This document shows positions 13,101 through 23,427 of a stretch of DNA of 64,000 nt, piece by piece. This stretch comes from Paulinella micropora (lineage: Eukaryota > Cercozoa > Imbricatea > Euglyphida > Paulinellidae). The translations under genes and the position numbers were made by a program. The DNA lies in NCBI GenBank assembly GCA_019918135.1, contig WBZZ01002386.1, positions 2,501 to 66,500 of the forward strand, in the 5' to 3' direction. How positions within the stretch are numbered: position 1 is the first letter of the stretch; every line of letters starts with the position of its first letter. The notes under the pieces are model-generated. The model did not search any database and was not told the DNA's origin. It saw nothing but the letters and a program-made list of their open reading frames with translations.

Positions 13101-14523
13101 GGCGTAGAATCGGGCTCTAGATAATGAACAGGGTCTTCCTGTCATTATAGAGGTCCTTCATGGCTACTCCTCCTATCTGTGGGACAGCCGGAATGGCTAA
13201 ACCGCTGCGTCTCAAAGAAAACTCGAACTCGACGCGTGTCCGAGTAGCCATAGGGGACCTATAGGATGTGCCACCGATCGCCTTCGTGCTGGAGTTGTTA
13301 TACCTGCTCTCCGTGCAGACAGGTTATCCCGGCCTAACCGTCTCCTACCAATTCCGTGATGGGGTTATGACGGGAAATGAGATGGTAGTCGATTAGGTGG
13401 GCTTGTCCAGTTGGGAAAGTCCGGGCTGCAGTAGGAGAGATAAAACCGTAACGAAGGGGGACAGTGGAAAAACCATTGATCGTTGTGTCCGGAATCCCCT
13501 GGGGCACGTTCGGGTGAGAAGGGAGCTGGACCAAAGGTGGGTGTGATGGGGGAATAGGGGCCGGCAAGGTGCTAGCTCGTGATAGAGGTGAGCCGGCTGC
13601 GACCGTAGGGTCGCCTTGGCGGGCCTGGGAACTAGACGACGATGACGTCGCCAACACCGCTGGGGGCGTATCTTCTATCACTATCACTTCCTTTGATTCC
13701 TTTGTCGATGTCGGAGTAGACATCATCGACGGGGTCGGGGTCGGATGATAGCTAGGGGAGCGGTAACGACCGGGGGTGGCTCTGGATCCGGGTTTTCGCG
13801 CCCACTCGCTAGTAGGCGAGCTGACTACGGAGAGAGCGGGCGATGGGCCACCGTTTGGTGTCACCTGTGAAAACTGCGTGGCCCGTTGGTCTTGCCCCGA
13901 GCTCGATGAACTCGAGCTCGAGCTTGAGCCGAGGCTTCTCCAAGATCGGACTGGGCTAACTTCGCGGTTGACGCAGGTGACCGTGGTCCCTGGGGGATCG
14001 CATCCGCCTCTTCTCGTATTGGGGGAAGATCCGTGACCGGGATCGACGAGGCCGGTGTACGACTCAGTCTGGCCAATTCGGTCTGGGAGCGTTGTGGGGT
14101 AGAAGTATGCTCCCCGCTATCTTCTTCCTCGTCATCCGTTCCATCACTTTTCTCTTCCTTCTCTTCCTTCTCTTCGTCGTCATCATTCCCATCAGTGGTG
14201 ATCGCCAATAAAGGGAGGAGACTAAAAGGACATTCCTTATGATCCTGCTGCTGGGCTTGCTCTTCGTTATCATCCGAAGGGAGGTCCAGTAGCGTGACCA
14301 TCTGTTGGCAAGGACCGTGTTTTAGAATGGTCCTGCTTCGCAAAACGTGGTCTGAAAATTCGTTAGGTTGTTGGGGCGGGTTGAGGATTTCGAACTCGTC
14401 CAAAAGGATTTGTTCGTTCTCCGCCCGTGTCGGCAAAGCCGGCCACTGTTGGCCGGATGCCATCAGGGTGAAGAGGCGATCCATGAAAATGTTGGTTTGC
14501 ATGATAAGGGCAGTACCAAGCAA
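10188..14523 (-). other. Unassigned minus-strand ORFs between Gag zinc knuckle and protease
   Basis: About 4.3 kb of same-strand ORFs lie where Gypsy elements normally go straight from Gag to protease. At 13861-14523 an ORF begins with a residue set rich in Met/Leu/Pro and then becomes very acidic (Asp/Glu runs). At 13334-13864 is a Ser/Pro/Thr-rich ORF. At 11733-13090 are three ORFs rich in Tyr, His, Trp and Arg; at 10188-10757 a Ser-rich ORF. No family is recognised. Possibilities are an extra ORF or expanded Gag of the Gypsy element, or a separate insertion. A (GAT)n tract lies at about 10931-10996. Confidence 0.35.
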
Positions 14524-14696
14524 AATATCCGCGCCCGGGAAAACATGTTGGAAAGTTTAGAGGTATATCTCATCCCAGCCTCGCGTGCTATGGACTTTGA
14601 TATACAACCGTATACCCCTAATCATAGTGATTATTCCTTGAGCCGCACGAGCTGTCAGACTATGCAAATCCATCTCAAGTAGGCCCAGCTTTACGG

Positions 14697-15365
14697 TCAA
14701 GCGTGGGTGAATAAGGCCCAAGGTATTGCACCCTGTGTCAACGATGACAAAGAAATATTGTCAAATGCCTTATCGATGCCTTGATTCAGTCCTGCAATAG
14801 CCAGGACACGTCCTTGGAGGACATTTGCTTTACGCGGACGTCCGGGAGCGACATAGCGGCATTCAAGAGCCGTGTCGATCTCTGCGTCAAATACTTTTCT
14901 GGTTCTTATCTCGTCGGGGGCGTCCACGGTCGCCTGGGCGGTCATCACCGCCGACACCGAGGACTCCTTGCGCTCTTTGCCGCGGCGATCCTTCGGTCCG
15001 GGACCGGAGCGTTGCTTTGAAAACCGCGGAGGGCACCAGTGGGAGTTGAGTCCCTTCTCCAAGTCGCGCATGCGTGTCCTACAGACTTCTAGGGTGTGGT
15101 TAGGTTTATCTACCTTCCCGAAGTGTCGGCAGTAGGAACATGGATCGGCGTTCTTGTTGTGCGGCGGGCGATTTTCCTTGGCGGAGTCCTTCGTCCACTG
15201 GGCCGGCTTGGCGATCTCGATAGCGTTGGCTCCAGAGAAGCGTAATGTCCTGGTTGACATACGCCCGCAGGACGAACTCAAAGACGCACTGCCTTTGTGT
15301 TGGTCTGGTTTCGGGCCGGACTTCGGCTTGCTCTGCGAATGGGTCGCCGACGCTTGCTTCGCCAC
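14697..15365 (-). pseudogene. Gypsy Gag C-terminal (nucleocapsid) part
   Basis: 222-codon frame with basic, Gln/Ser-rich N-terminus and a zinc-knuckle-like pattern CSYCRHFGKVDKPNHTLEVC, as in retrotransposon nucleocapsids that bind element RNA. Plausible Gag sequence continues to about 15470, where it meets the Copia-type sequence. Together with the 43.16-44.2 kb Gag segment it suggests that one Gag gene was split by the nested insertion. Fossil. Confidence 0.65.
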
Positions 15366-15535
15366 GACTTGCAGTTGACTGCCTGAAGGGCATTGTATAT
15401 ATGTGTCAACATATTTCTCAGTGTAACCAAATTGTCAGGCCGGGACACACCCATCCGGTAACATTACTAATTAGTCCGGTCCTTCACTGGACAAACCGAA
15501 ATCATTGTTATTAATCGTGCGAGTAACTATACCGC

Positions 15536-15630
15536 AGTACAACTAATGAAGTATTTCAGTTCTGGGAAACTAAGGAAGTGACTGAGGTCGTAACTAGACT
15601 TCAAGTTCCGGAACCTATTCTTATTAATCA
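15536..15630 (+). repeat. Copia terminal repeat, left copy
   Basis: Direct repeat shared with 42791-42892, ending in CA like most LTRs. The outer boundary is uncertain: the clear match begins at GTACAACTAAT, which in the right copy is also the end of the coding region. An inner start at TG near 15546 would give a very short LTR. Confidence 0.6.
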
Positions 15631-15647
15631 CGAGTCTACCTAGGGTT

Positions 15648-16833
15648 ATGAGCGAAACTGCGAGGACCCGTGTTGTTATCTTGACCCCGCAACCGGAACA
15701 CCGTTTTGATGGGAAACCGGGGGATAAGAAGCGGTGTAATATGCTACGAGAGATCATGGTCTATCTGGAGCAGAACGACCGTCTTGAGTTCACTAAGAAA
15801 CTGGACAAGCTAGAAAGACAATAATTGGCAGAGAAAAGGAAGGTGTGGATTCACAACAACACGCTGAAGTCTGCCTCGGAAAAGGTGCAGGACAAGGATA
15901 TCAATCATTCTGTGGACGCGCTCGAACTGACGGATGTTGAGAAAGCGCAGATGCACAAGAGGAGATCCGAGGTCTTTGGCTACCTATACGCCTGCGTGAC
16001 AGGCACTGCGAAGGACTACATAGCTAACCTGGCTGATGTGAGACCCCTGGACCCTACGGCGTTGCTGGAAATGATGGATCGTCGATGGGGGGCAAGTGGA
16101 CACCAACTCCTTACGAGAGGAGTTTGGGTTGGTCGTCAATTTCAAATTCTATGGTCAGCAGGACCTAACTTCCCACTTCTCTTGGTTTACAGGGCAATGT
16201 GCTTTTCTACAACGAGCTGGGAAACCAATCGACCATGATCTGCAGATCACGTTCTTGTTGAAGGCGCTAGATAGGCTCCAATCATGGGCCTTGTTTGTCC
16301 ACCAGGTCGAGCAAGAGGCGGTCATGACGATGAATGAGTTCGAGAGGCGTTTCAACGTGGAAGCCAGGCTCCAAGAAGCAAAGAGGCAGACGAAACCTGA
16401 CCCCAACTTGTTCTACGGCAGTAGCGGCAAGGGTGGGAACCAGAAGGCAGGCGACACGAATTATGGCCACAAGGGCGGAGCGCCACCCAACTCTCGAGGG
16501 GGCCAACAACCGAAACCCAAGGCGTGCTTCTCGTGTGGGCTCACCAACCACACATGGGCGCAATGTCGCAAGGAGTGCAAGTATTCGCACAAGTCGAAGG
16601 CAACGAAACACCTTGGTAAGGGCTGCCGCGAACTCACGCAACGCTACGCGAAGAAAGCGAAGGGGCAACCGGGCGGGACTCCTGGCAAGACGGGCAATAC
16701 GACGGCCCAGCAGGCAACCGGCACAACTCAAGTGAAGTTCAACCAACAGCCTTCGTCGCTCAGAAGGAGCAAACGCAGCCACCACCGGGCAGTGTCTACT
16801 ATAATCCGGCGCCAGCATCCCTATACAGTATGA
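15648..16833 (+). pseudogene. Copia Gag
   Basis: An ATG shortly after the left repeat begins MSETARTRVVILTPQPEHRF. Downstream come an LxxDDIxxxx-type helical capsid region and, at about 16520-16570, the zinc knuckle CFSCGLTNHTWAQC followed by a basic tail. This is the UBN2/gag-polypeptide layout of Copia elements. Gag would coat the element RNA. The frame is interrupted; fossil. Confidence 0.75.
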
Positions 16834-16876
16834 CCGGGCACCTCCGATTCACTATGGGTATGGTCACCCTGCTCTC

Positions 16877-17605
16877 ATGAACCAGGGCAATATGTTTATG
16901 GCGTTCCGTTCGACGTATGATCGGGAGGGTCATGGAAGCTACCGACGGCTCATCTTCGCAGACGACCCTACACATGCAGCCAACCTGGATGACAGTTCGA
17001 GGAGAAGGAGATGTGCAGCGATGAACCTGAATGGGGTGCAGTGCTCGAGGTCGTCCAAGACCTTTGATAGACATCCGGCGATAGGTCTTTTCCTATGTGG
17101 TCAACACTACGCCACCTATCAAGAGCAGCCCAGCAGAGAGTTGAAAGGGAATGTGCCATCGATGGCGCAGAGGGTAAGTGTGATACCGTTGTCGTTGGTG
17201 TCGGGAAATTCCAGTGTGGCTGAGGAGGAGAAGGTGGTAAATGGGGCGCCGAAGGCTGCTGAGCCGGACGCGCCTGCTTCTCCTACGTTGACTCCCCACC
17301 ACCAACTGCCCCGTCAAGACACTGACATAGCATCGGTAAGCACAACAACCTCAACCCTTGATCGACTGATGGAACAGCTGAAATAAAGCAAGGTGGGAGA
17401 CCGGAGGGAAGTGGCGGTGACGCAACGGATGTGCGAGAGCACACTACAAACACCGGTTAAAGAACAAGAGGAGCCAGCCCCTACGGAAGAAGAAGGCCCT
17501 GAGGAAGATGGCGAGAATGTCACGACTGTTACCGAAGAACGGGAGCCGGGACGGCAGGAGCTACCGAGCCATGCAAGCCTACACGTCGGGGGAGGGGACG
17601 GATGA
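16877..17605 (+). pseudogene. Copia-associated ORF with Cys/His motif
   Basis: Follows Gag on the same strand. It contains a zinc-binding-like pattern RCAAMNLNGVQCSRSSK, then LFLCGQHYATY, resembling the C-x(8-9)-C...C-x2-H modules of small DNA- or RNA-binding domains. The remainder is Ser/Thr/Glu-rich and continues in a second short acidic ORF to 17605. It may be the Gag-Pol spacer of the Copia element or an accessory ORF. Fossil context. Confidence 0.35.
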
Positions 17606-17793
17606 CGGCTAGTCTACACTACGCCGCCGCCGCATATGTAGGTTCTCCCTAGTAAAAGTGGTCGGTAGAATACAAAAAAATATTCAGAACGCTACATTAA
17701 GATTTAAGAAATAAAAACGACACTAAGTTGTAGTATGAATATCCTTACTAATGTTTCGTGAAGGAATAATTAAAAAATATATAGATTTGACTA
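17606..17793. other. Short AT-rich spacer
   Basis: No gene seen. It separates the Copia gag side from the spliced gene fragment. The boundary between Copia sequence and the interrupted gene lies somewhere here. Confidence 0.5.
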
Positions 17794-18370
17794 CAAACGG
17801 TGACTTCAAAGTTGCAGCAAACAAGTTGTAAAAAAGTCCTGAAAGATTTGGTGAACGGTGGCACAGAAACACTCGGCCCACCCCTCTTTTTGTTGGAAAC
17901 AGTGTCGATCCGCTTGCCAAACGACATGAGCAAAAAGGAGGTTGAGGGGGTTGGGGATGCGGAGTCGCCTCCTGTGGTGGAGGGAAGTGACATCCCCAGC
18001 CCAAAAGCAACCACAGCTAAGGATTGGCGCAGTTGGTCCGTCCCACAGCTGGAATGCTGGGTCTCTGTGAATCGGCCTGATCACAAGCCCAAACAGAACC
18101 GTCAAAAAGACCCCGCAACGGTGAGGAACAAAAGTATGTTCTGTCTTCCTCTTGCTCATATCTTTTTGCATGTAGGGCAAATTCGTAACAACATGGAAGG
18201 AGCAATTGTTGCAGGAGGTTTGGGAGCTTAAAAATATAGAAATTGAAGCCCCAGGCATAGGCGAAGTGAGGAAAAGGGCTAGAAATCCTCCTGGTCAGTT
18301 ACAACAAGAAGAGGGGAAGACTGAGTGTAATGAGCCCAAAAAAAGAAAAGTGGTGAAGGCCGAAGAGGTC
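17794..18370 (+). CDS. Unrecognised spliced gene, 5' segment
   Basis: Two exons joined by a 55-bp GT-AG intron (18121-18175): the first reads ...KQNRQKDPAT, the second GKFVTTWKEQLLQEVWELKN, and phase is kept. Both parts look protein-like (Trp-rich, charged). The second exon ends in a basic segment (PKKRKVVKAEE, NLS-like) that runs into (ACA)n DNA where the LINE tail begins. No upstream ATG is visible, so an earlier exon is likely. I infer that the 27022-27904 ORFs are the rest of the same gene, separated by the LINE/SINE cluster. Function unknown; host gene or DNA-transposon cargo are both possible. Confidence 0.4.
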
Positions 18371-18427
18371 ACAACAACAGTAACAACAACAACAACAACA
18401 ATAATAATAATAATAATAATAATAATA
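18371..18427. repeat. (ACA)n/(ATA)n tract, 3' tail of the LINE
   Basis: On the plus strand (ACA)n followed by (ATA)n; read on the LINE's strand it is a (TAT)n microsatellite directly after the 3' UTR. Several LINE clades end in such microsatellites rather than poly(A). Confidence 0.7.
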
Positions 18428-18437
18428 GACTTATCAG

Positions 18438-20264
18438 TCAATTGGCCTTTGATCCTGTCGGACATGTGCCTCCATTGGTAGCACGGGACCGTTCGGTGAC
18501 GCGGCTCCGCTCCAAAGACTCGACTGGCAGTGCAATGTGCAAATGAGCGTGCTGTGCATGTGCAAGTGGGTGCAAGGAGTGAGAGGAGTTATCTGCCGAG
18601 AAGAAGTCCGCGACGCTGCGCTGACCTCCACCTACAACAGATCTAGCCAGACATTCTACCTGACTAGGCCTTCCCCTCCTTCTACCCACCTCCTGAACGA
18701 CCGTGAGGTCGATCACCTCCTCCTCCGCCCCCTCTGCCTCCCTGGTCTGCGCCTCCAACTCCTCCCACTCCTTCCAGATGGTGGCAACAAACCTTCCTAA
18801 CTCCTCCTCCACCTCTTCTGGGACAGGGATAAACAAAACGCCGAGCATCGCCGCCATCTTTTCATCCCCCCCCTTCAGCCATTCCTCTTTGAAGAGCCTC
18901 ATCTCCTCCTCTGCCTCCCGCAGTTCCCTGTGATAAAGCCCTCCTCGATTCAGCATGAGGGGCTGCCGGGCTTGCGCCTCATCGATAAACTTAAACAGTG
19001 CCTCACGAGAGCTCGCAAACGTTGGGCAATGCAGCAGGAAGTGACGTAACGACTCGTTAACCTCAGTGCCACACAAGGCGAAACAGCTTGAGCAGTCCGG
19101 CGAGCATGAGCCAAATTTGGATCGGTAGAGGCGAAGGCGATTGTTGCAGCTCAACAATCGCCTTCTGATAAGGTTGTGACTTCCCCCCTCCAGCGCCCGC
19201 CAACGTGGGAAAGCAGAGCGGGAAGACATCTGGCTAAGCAGCACCCTAAGCCCATCAGAGGGCTTAGCCTGCCGCTCCCAGCCAGCTACTTCCTGCCGGA
19301 CAGACCATTGCTTTACCACCTCGTTCCAGTTCGCCAGAGCGGCCCGCCAGTCCTTATCATCTACCGTGCCATCTTCGTTCACGACCCGCTTGAGCGCATC
19401 CAAGCCCTCCCGCAGCCTGCGATCTGCTAAGATCGAATTTTCCGTATCTTCCTTCCATTTGCACCGACCCGTGTTGTAAAGCCTGCGTGTTAGCGCTGTG
19501 TTGCCCAGTAACTCGATGCGCCCTAGGAACCGAAGCCGGGCCGCCTTGGCAAGGATGCTAAAACTCGGCGTGCGGCCTAAACCCCTGGTGATGCAGCCGC
19601 TTGTGCGCGTACCAACACCCAAGATGACCCGCAGGGGCGCTACCAACGCGCCCTCCAGCTTACTCAGCTTGTTGGCGCCCGGCAGATCCCAAAAAGCCGA
19701 TGCGTAAAGCAACTTTGCGCCAACCATTTGCTGCCAATTCATCAGCCGAAGACGCGCTGGAACTTCATGGGCAATCCAGAGGGGGTAGCAGGCAGCCGTT
19801 CCCGCTATAGTGATTTCCGCCGCCCGCTTCGCTTGCGGTTTATCGGAGAGGGTGTCCGTGAGCAGAACTCCCAGGTATTTGTAGTGGTCGGTGACGTTGA
19901 GAACCTTGCCCCGGAACCTCACGCATGGGGGCGACTTTTTTGACTTGGCGTGCCCGTATATCGGCATGACTTCCGTCTTGCCCGGTTTCAGGTTGATTTC
20001 AAGCCGATAGTCCTCCACGAATGTCGCCACGACATTTACAATCTGTTGAAGCTCCGTGACACTATGCGCAATTACCGCAACGTCGTCGGCGTAAAGCAGG
20101 GTCCGTATGTCTTCGATGCGGTTGAGGTCCTCGATCTCCAACTCTTTCGCGATTCGGACCGTTAGCTCATCCATGAAGACGTTGAACAGCGACGGTGACA
20201 ACTGACAACGGCGACCCTTGCTGAACTCCCATCTCTTCCAGCACTTCACCAGTGAGTTCGCCAT
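18438..20264 (-). CDS. LINE protein, C-terminal part: RT palm/thumb and zinc motif
   Basis: Open frame continuing the LINE RT. The meaningful part starts at LSPSLFNVFMDEL (about 20207). It contains the catalytic TLLYADDVAVIA box (about 20080-20100), the KPGKTEVM motif and HYKYLGVLLTD. Further on is a Cys/His cluster, CSPDCSSCFALC ... LRHFLLHCPTF (about 19020-19110), like the zf-RVT region of many LINEs and group of RT-related proteins. An acidic Glu-rich tail follows. The annotated first codon is only the frame opening after the 7-nt insertion. Together with the upstream ORF the protein would be about 1,650 residues. Confidence 0.9.
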   Translation of the reverse strand: MANSLVKCWKRWEFSKGRRCQLSPSLFNVFMDELTVRIAKELEIEDLNRIEDIRTLLYADDVAVIAHSVTELQQIVNVVATFVEDYRLEINLKPGKTEVMPIYGHAKSKKSPPCVRFRGKVLNVTDHYKYLGVLLTDTLSDKPQAKRAAEITIAGTAACYPLWIAHEVPARLRLMNWQQMVGAKLLYASAFWDLPGANKLSKLEGALVAPLRVILGVGTRTSGCITRGLGRTPSFSILAKAARLRFLGRIELLGNTALTRRLYNTGRCKWKEDTENSILADRRLREGLDALKRVVNEDGTVDDKDWRAALANWNEVVKQWSVRQEVAGWERQAKPSDGLRVLLSQMSSRSAFPRWRALEGGSHNLIRRRLLSCNNRLRLYRSKFGSCSPDCSSCFALCGTEVNESLRHFLLHCPTFASSREALFKFIDEAQARQPLMLNRGGLYHRELREAEEEMRLFKEEWLKGGDEKMAAMLGVLFIPVPEEVEEELGRFVATIWKEWEELEAQTREAEGAEEEVIDLTVVQEVGRRRGRPSQVECLARSVVGGGQRSVADFFSADNSSHSLHPLAHAQHAHLHIALPVESLERSRVTERSRATNGGTCPTGSKAN

Positions 20265-23200
20265 CGACTAGCACTCGCGATGACGTTCTTCGGTGAAAAC
20301 GCCGCAGAATGCGATAGAACTTGCCCTGTACCCCCATCTGGGTTAGCCTCTGAAACAACCCGGCCCGCCAAACCGTAGGGAATGCCTTTCTCAGATCCAC
20401 GAACAAAACGAAAGAACGGAGGCCAGCTTGTTGTCTAAGGCGCAGACGCTCCTTAACGACAAAAATCTGGTCCCCCGTACTACGTTTTGGCCGGAACCCA
20501 CCCTGCTCTGGGCGAAGCCTGCCCGGCTGATCGATGAAAGCCGTAAGCCTCGCCGCCATAAGGGACAGATACATCTTACCCAGACAGCTCAGAATCGCGA
20601 TGTCTCTCCAATTTTCCGGATCGGTTGGGTCGCCTCCTTTTGGGATGTTGACGATAATCGCTTTGCCCCAGTCGCTGGGGGTGTATTCGCACGATTTCAA
20701 CCAGTTGAAGAAGCGCACCAGAAAGCTCACAATCCGCGTGCCTCCGTACTTGAGCATCTCGTTCTTGATCTTATCCGGTGAGCACGCTTTGTGATTCTGG
20801 AGATTTTCCTGGCAGAGCTCCACTTCCTTCTCGGTGTAATCATAGTCCAGCGGGCCCGTCTCAGTCCGGATCTCCTCGGCTTGCGCCATGGCCTCGAATT
20901 GGTCGCGCAGGTTGTCGTTATACTGGAAGGTTTCGCGGGCCTTCCGCTCGGGCTCAATCCGCGCTGCTTCCTCATCAGAACCGACTTCCTCTACACATGC
21001 ATCCTCCAAAAACTGGTTTTCTTTGGGGACCACCATACGTCGGCGGTATTCTTCCCATTCTTGTAGTTTTTCCCGGAGTGTGCATGCCAGAGTGCCATCG
21101 GGCTTCCGAACAGGAGCAGAAGCGTTCGACCGCCGAACCCCGCCCAAACGCTTTGACAGCTTCCAGTACGTGGCCATGGTAGCGCTCCTGAAGTTGGCAG
21201 CGGTGTCATTCTGGACCCGCTTCCACGCTTGCTCCTTCTTCTCCTTGCATAACCTTCTGACCGCCTTCCTCGCTTCTTTATATCTTTGCCAGGCCTCTCG
21301 GTTGGCCTCATTCCTTCGCCAGAGGCCGTATGCCTCTCTCCGTCGCGCAATCGCTTCCCTAAGACTCTCATCAAACCATGCATTAGTAAACCCTGGCCTA
21401 ATCACCCGAACTCCCAAGACCTTCACGGCTGCGCCCGTGAAAGCTCGGACCACTAAGCTAGCGACCCTATCTACCTCCTGCTGAAGCTCATCCGGGTCCT
21501 CCACTGCTGATAGATCTGGGAGGCCATCTGGCAACAGCCCCGATATACCAGCTGCAAAGGTCTCGTCGTACTTCAACCTAAGCTTAGACAGCTCACTCTC
21601 CTTACCCTCAACTACCCTGCCTATCAAGCGCTCTGCCTTGAATGCTTTGTACCTCTTTACCTGCTTTTTGGCGGGTGGCTGTCCCCCCCAGACCAGTTCC
21701 GCCCACACAGCTTTGTGGTCGGTATCAAGGTCTACCTCGTCGACGCCGAAGCTTGCCTCCTCCGCCAGCTCGGAAGAGACGCAGATGTAATCCAGTAGAT
21801 GCCTTCGTCCACCTATATTTTCCTGCCTAGACCACCAATATTTGTCCCCCCGTGGTTGCGAAAACCCACTGAGATTGCGCAACCCCGTGGCAACAAGCAT
21901 CGCAGCCAGCAACTCACCATTCTCACTCCTAACCCCTCTACCCCTCCCATCTATCTCGCCAAAGAGGCCCACCACTCCCTCCTCCCGCGCTATTCTGGCG
22001 GGCCCCAGCTTAGCATTAGCATCACCAACCGTAACCACATGACCTTTGGTGGCGAAGTAGGAGACGGCCGCCTGCCACGCCTCATAGGCTGCAATAGATT
22101 CCTCTCGTTGATTTTCTTGGGGGAAGTAGCCGTTGCCGACGAACACATCCGACGCCGTCGCGCTCCCAGACGACAGCCTCACCCACAATTGCTGTGGGTG
22201 TGGAACAGGCGCCTGTACAATGGTAGCGCACGGTGCCAGATAGTTGGCCACCAACGTCAAGACTCCCCCCAAGAGACGCGAGCCCGCACCAGTTGCAGCC
22301 GCTTTGCCGAGGACTGCGAAGCCGTCGACTTGGAGCTTCTCCACCTTCTGCGACGATAGGTTGTGCTCCTGGACTCCGACGATCACCCAGCCTCGCTCCT
22401 TGTAGTGCTCCGGCCATTCCCCAAAGCCTGGGCTATCCGCACCCACTTTGCCTTGCCAATTATGTGAGGCCACCCTCAGTGGGAAGCCTTTCACAAATTG
22501 GGAAGAACGAAGCTGATGCCGATGCCTGCGCTTCGGTTGAGCCCGCCTGGAGCCCTCCGCCACCCTCCACGGCCCATCCTGCACCCTCCGCCCCAGCTCC
22601 TCCAGCTCCCGCATCCCGCCCCACTCCGCCAAGGGAGATTCACCGCTTGAGGCTTCGCCCTGGGGCTCGTCGACTTCCACGTCGAGCACCCAGTAGCCAA
22701 ATCCCTGCTTGCGAAGCTCCCTCTGCATCTCTACATACTGGGCACCCCCCCGTGCAGCCCGCTGCTTCTCTCTTTCCCGGAAAGTCCTACCCGTCGCAAC
22801 GTGAACCTTTCCCGTGAAGAACTTACGCTCCCGCAGCAGCCGCACCATCTTCTCCGCCTCCTCACAAGACGCACATTTAATCCGCAAATGTCGCCCACTA
22901 CCTCTGCCCGCGAATTCCACCTCGACTTCCCCGAGACCGAGAATTCGGAGCTCTCGCGCCATGACCACTGTCTGAGAGACATGCGATAGCCCCCATACTA
23001 TGCAACATCTCTTATCCAGCTCATTTCGTACCTTCCTCCGCCACCTCCTCGGTGGCGGTACCGCTTGCCACACGCCGTGACCAGACCTTTCCGGACGTGA
23101 CTTCTCTTCCGAGGTTGGGGAGGGTGATCGAGATGCAGCAGGATTGCTGGCTCTACGTGATTCAGGTTGCCCGTCAGGTACGCGAGCACTCGACCACCCC

Positions 23201-23355
23201 ACCCCGGCCGAGTAGCCATCGCCACCCGCAGGCGCACTCCCACGGGGAACGTCTAAACCTGAAGGATTACCGCCTTGACCCATAGGGCCAGCACTAGCGG
23301 CCGCGCTCTTCGCATAAGAACCTGACATAAGTGGTATGGGACCCCGGTGCCGCAT
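20167..23355 (-). CDS. LINE protein, N-terminal part: endonuclease and RT fingers/palm
   Basis: ATG at 23355; 1062 codons. Residues ~1-290 are basic with RNA-binding-like character. Residues ~295-555 form an APE/EEP endonuclease: RVASHNWQGKV, VIVGVQEHNLS (catalytic Glu), VTVGDANAKLGP (Asp/Asn) and LDTDHKAVWAEL (terminal Asp-His). This nicks the target DNA. From ~residue 840 come RT motifs: HKACSPDKIKNEML, WRDIAILSCLGKMY, RPEQGGFRPKRSTGDQI, FVLFVDLRKAFPTVW (first catalytic Asp). The frame departs from consensus after GVQQG; the expected LSPSLFNVFMDEL continues in the neighbouring frame, where an apparent 7-nt insertion at about 20208-20214 causes the shift. Confidence 0.92.
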   Translation of the reverse strand: MRHRGPIPLMSGSYAKSAAASAGPMGQGGNPSGLDVPRGSAPAGGDGYSAGVGWSSARVPDGQPESRRASNPAASRSPSPTSEEKSRPERSGHGVWQAVPPPRRWRRKVRNELDKRCCIVWGLSHVSQTVVMARELRILGLGEVEVEFAGRGSGRHLRIKCASCEEAEKMVRLLRERKFFTGKVHVATGRTFREREKQRAARGGAQYVEMQRELRKQGFGYWVLDVEVDEPQGEASSGESPLAEWGGMRELEELGRRVQDGPWRVAEGSRRAQPKRRHRHQLRSSQFVKGFPLRVASHNWQGKVGADSPGFGEWPEHYKERGWVIVGVQEHNLSSQKVEKLQVDGFAVLGKAAATGAGSRLLGGVLTLVANYLAPCATIVQAPVPHPQQLWVRLSSGSATASDVFVGNGYFPQENQREESIAAYEAWQAAVSYFATKGHVVTVGDANAKLGPARIAREEGVVGLFGEIDGRGRGVRSENGELLAAMLVATGLRNLSGFSQPRGDKYWWSRQENIGGRRHLLDYICVSSELAEEASFGVDEVDLDTDHKAVWAELVWGGQPPAKKQVKRYKAFKAERLIGRVVEGKESELSKLRLKYDETFAAGISGLLPDGLPDLSAVEDPDELQQEVDRVASLVVRAFTGAAVKVLGVRVIRPGFTNAWFDESLREAIARRREAYGLWRRNEANREAWQRYKEARKAVRRLCKEKKEQAWKRVQNDTAANFRSATMATYWKLSKRLGGVRRSNASAPVRKPDGTLACTLREKLQEWEEYRRRMVVPKENQFLEDACVEEVGSDEEAARIEPERKARETFQYNDNLRDQFEAMAQAEEIRTETGPLDYDYTEKEVELCQENLQNHKACSPDKIKNEMLKYGGTRIVSFLVRFFNWLKSCEYTPSDWGKAIIVNIPKGGDPTDPENWRDIAILSCLGKMYLSLMAARLTAFIDQPGRLRPEQGGFRPKRSTGDQIFVVKERLRLRQQAGLRSFVLFVDLRKAFPTVWRAGLFQRLTQMGVQGKFYRILRRFHRRTSSRVLVDGELTGEVLEEMGVQQGSPLSVVTVAVQRLHG

Positions 23356-23369
23356 TGATCGAGTTGTAA

Positions 23370-23427
23370 ACTCGATAAATGAGGACCCAGGTGGGGTTAT
23401 TTAAAGCTCAACCCTTAAAAAGCATAC
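23370..23427 (-). repeat. LINE 5'-end sequence, repeated at 25078-25137
   Basis: About 58 bp just upstream of the LINE start codon. It includes TTATTTAAAGCTCAACCC on the plus strand and matches 25078-25137 in the same orientation with few differences. It is probably the LINE 5' UTR or promoter region; TTTAAATAA on the LINE strand could be a TATA-like element. Confidence 0.6.

Larger units (their letters stand above)
5818..15470 (-). mobile_element. Ty3/Gypsy-like LTR retrotransposon, decayed
   Basis: On the minus strand, from high to low coordinate: Gag zinc knuckle (14.7-15.4 kb), acidic low-complexity ORFs (10.2-14.5 kb), a protease-like motif (about 9.9 kb), reverse transcriptase (8.67-9.68 kb), connection/RNase H (7.87-8.61 kb), integrase with H2C2 domain and catalytic core (6.5-7.74 kb) and a C-terminal tail to 5.82 kb. 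RT before integrase is the Ty3/Gypsy order. The element is broken in many places and looks old. Terminal repeats were not identified. A Gypsy-type Gag segment at 43.16-44.2 kb on the same strand may be its displaced 5' part, separated by the Copia-bracketed nest. Confidence 0.85.
18429..23427 (-). mobile_element. Non-LTR retrotransposon (LINE), nearly full length
   Basis: Minus-strand element with a short 5' UTR (about 23356-23427), one long coding region for endonuclease, RT and a C-terminal Cys/His motif, a short 3' UTR and a (TAT)n tail. The 5' UTR sequence recurs at 25078-25137, the trace of a second copy. The 3' terminal ~47 bp resembles the 3' end of the SINEs at 24-26 kb. One coding frameshift was found, so this copy is probably dead but young. 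The clade is not assigned: single-ORF APE-type LINE with a microsatellite tail. Confidence 0.9.
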
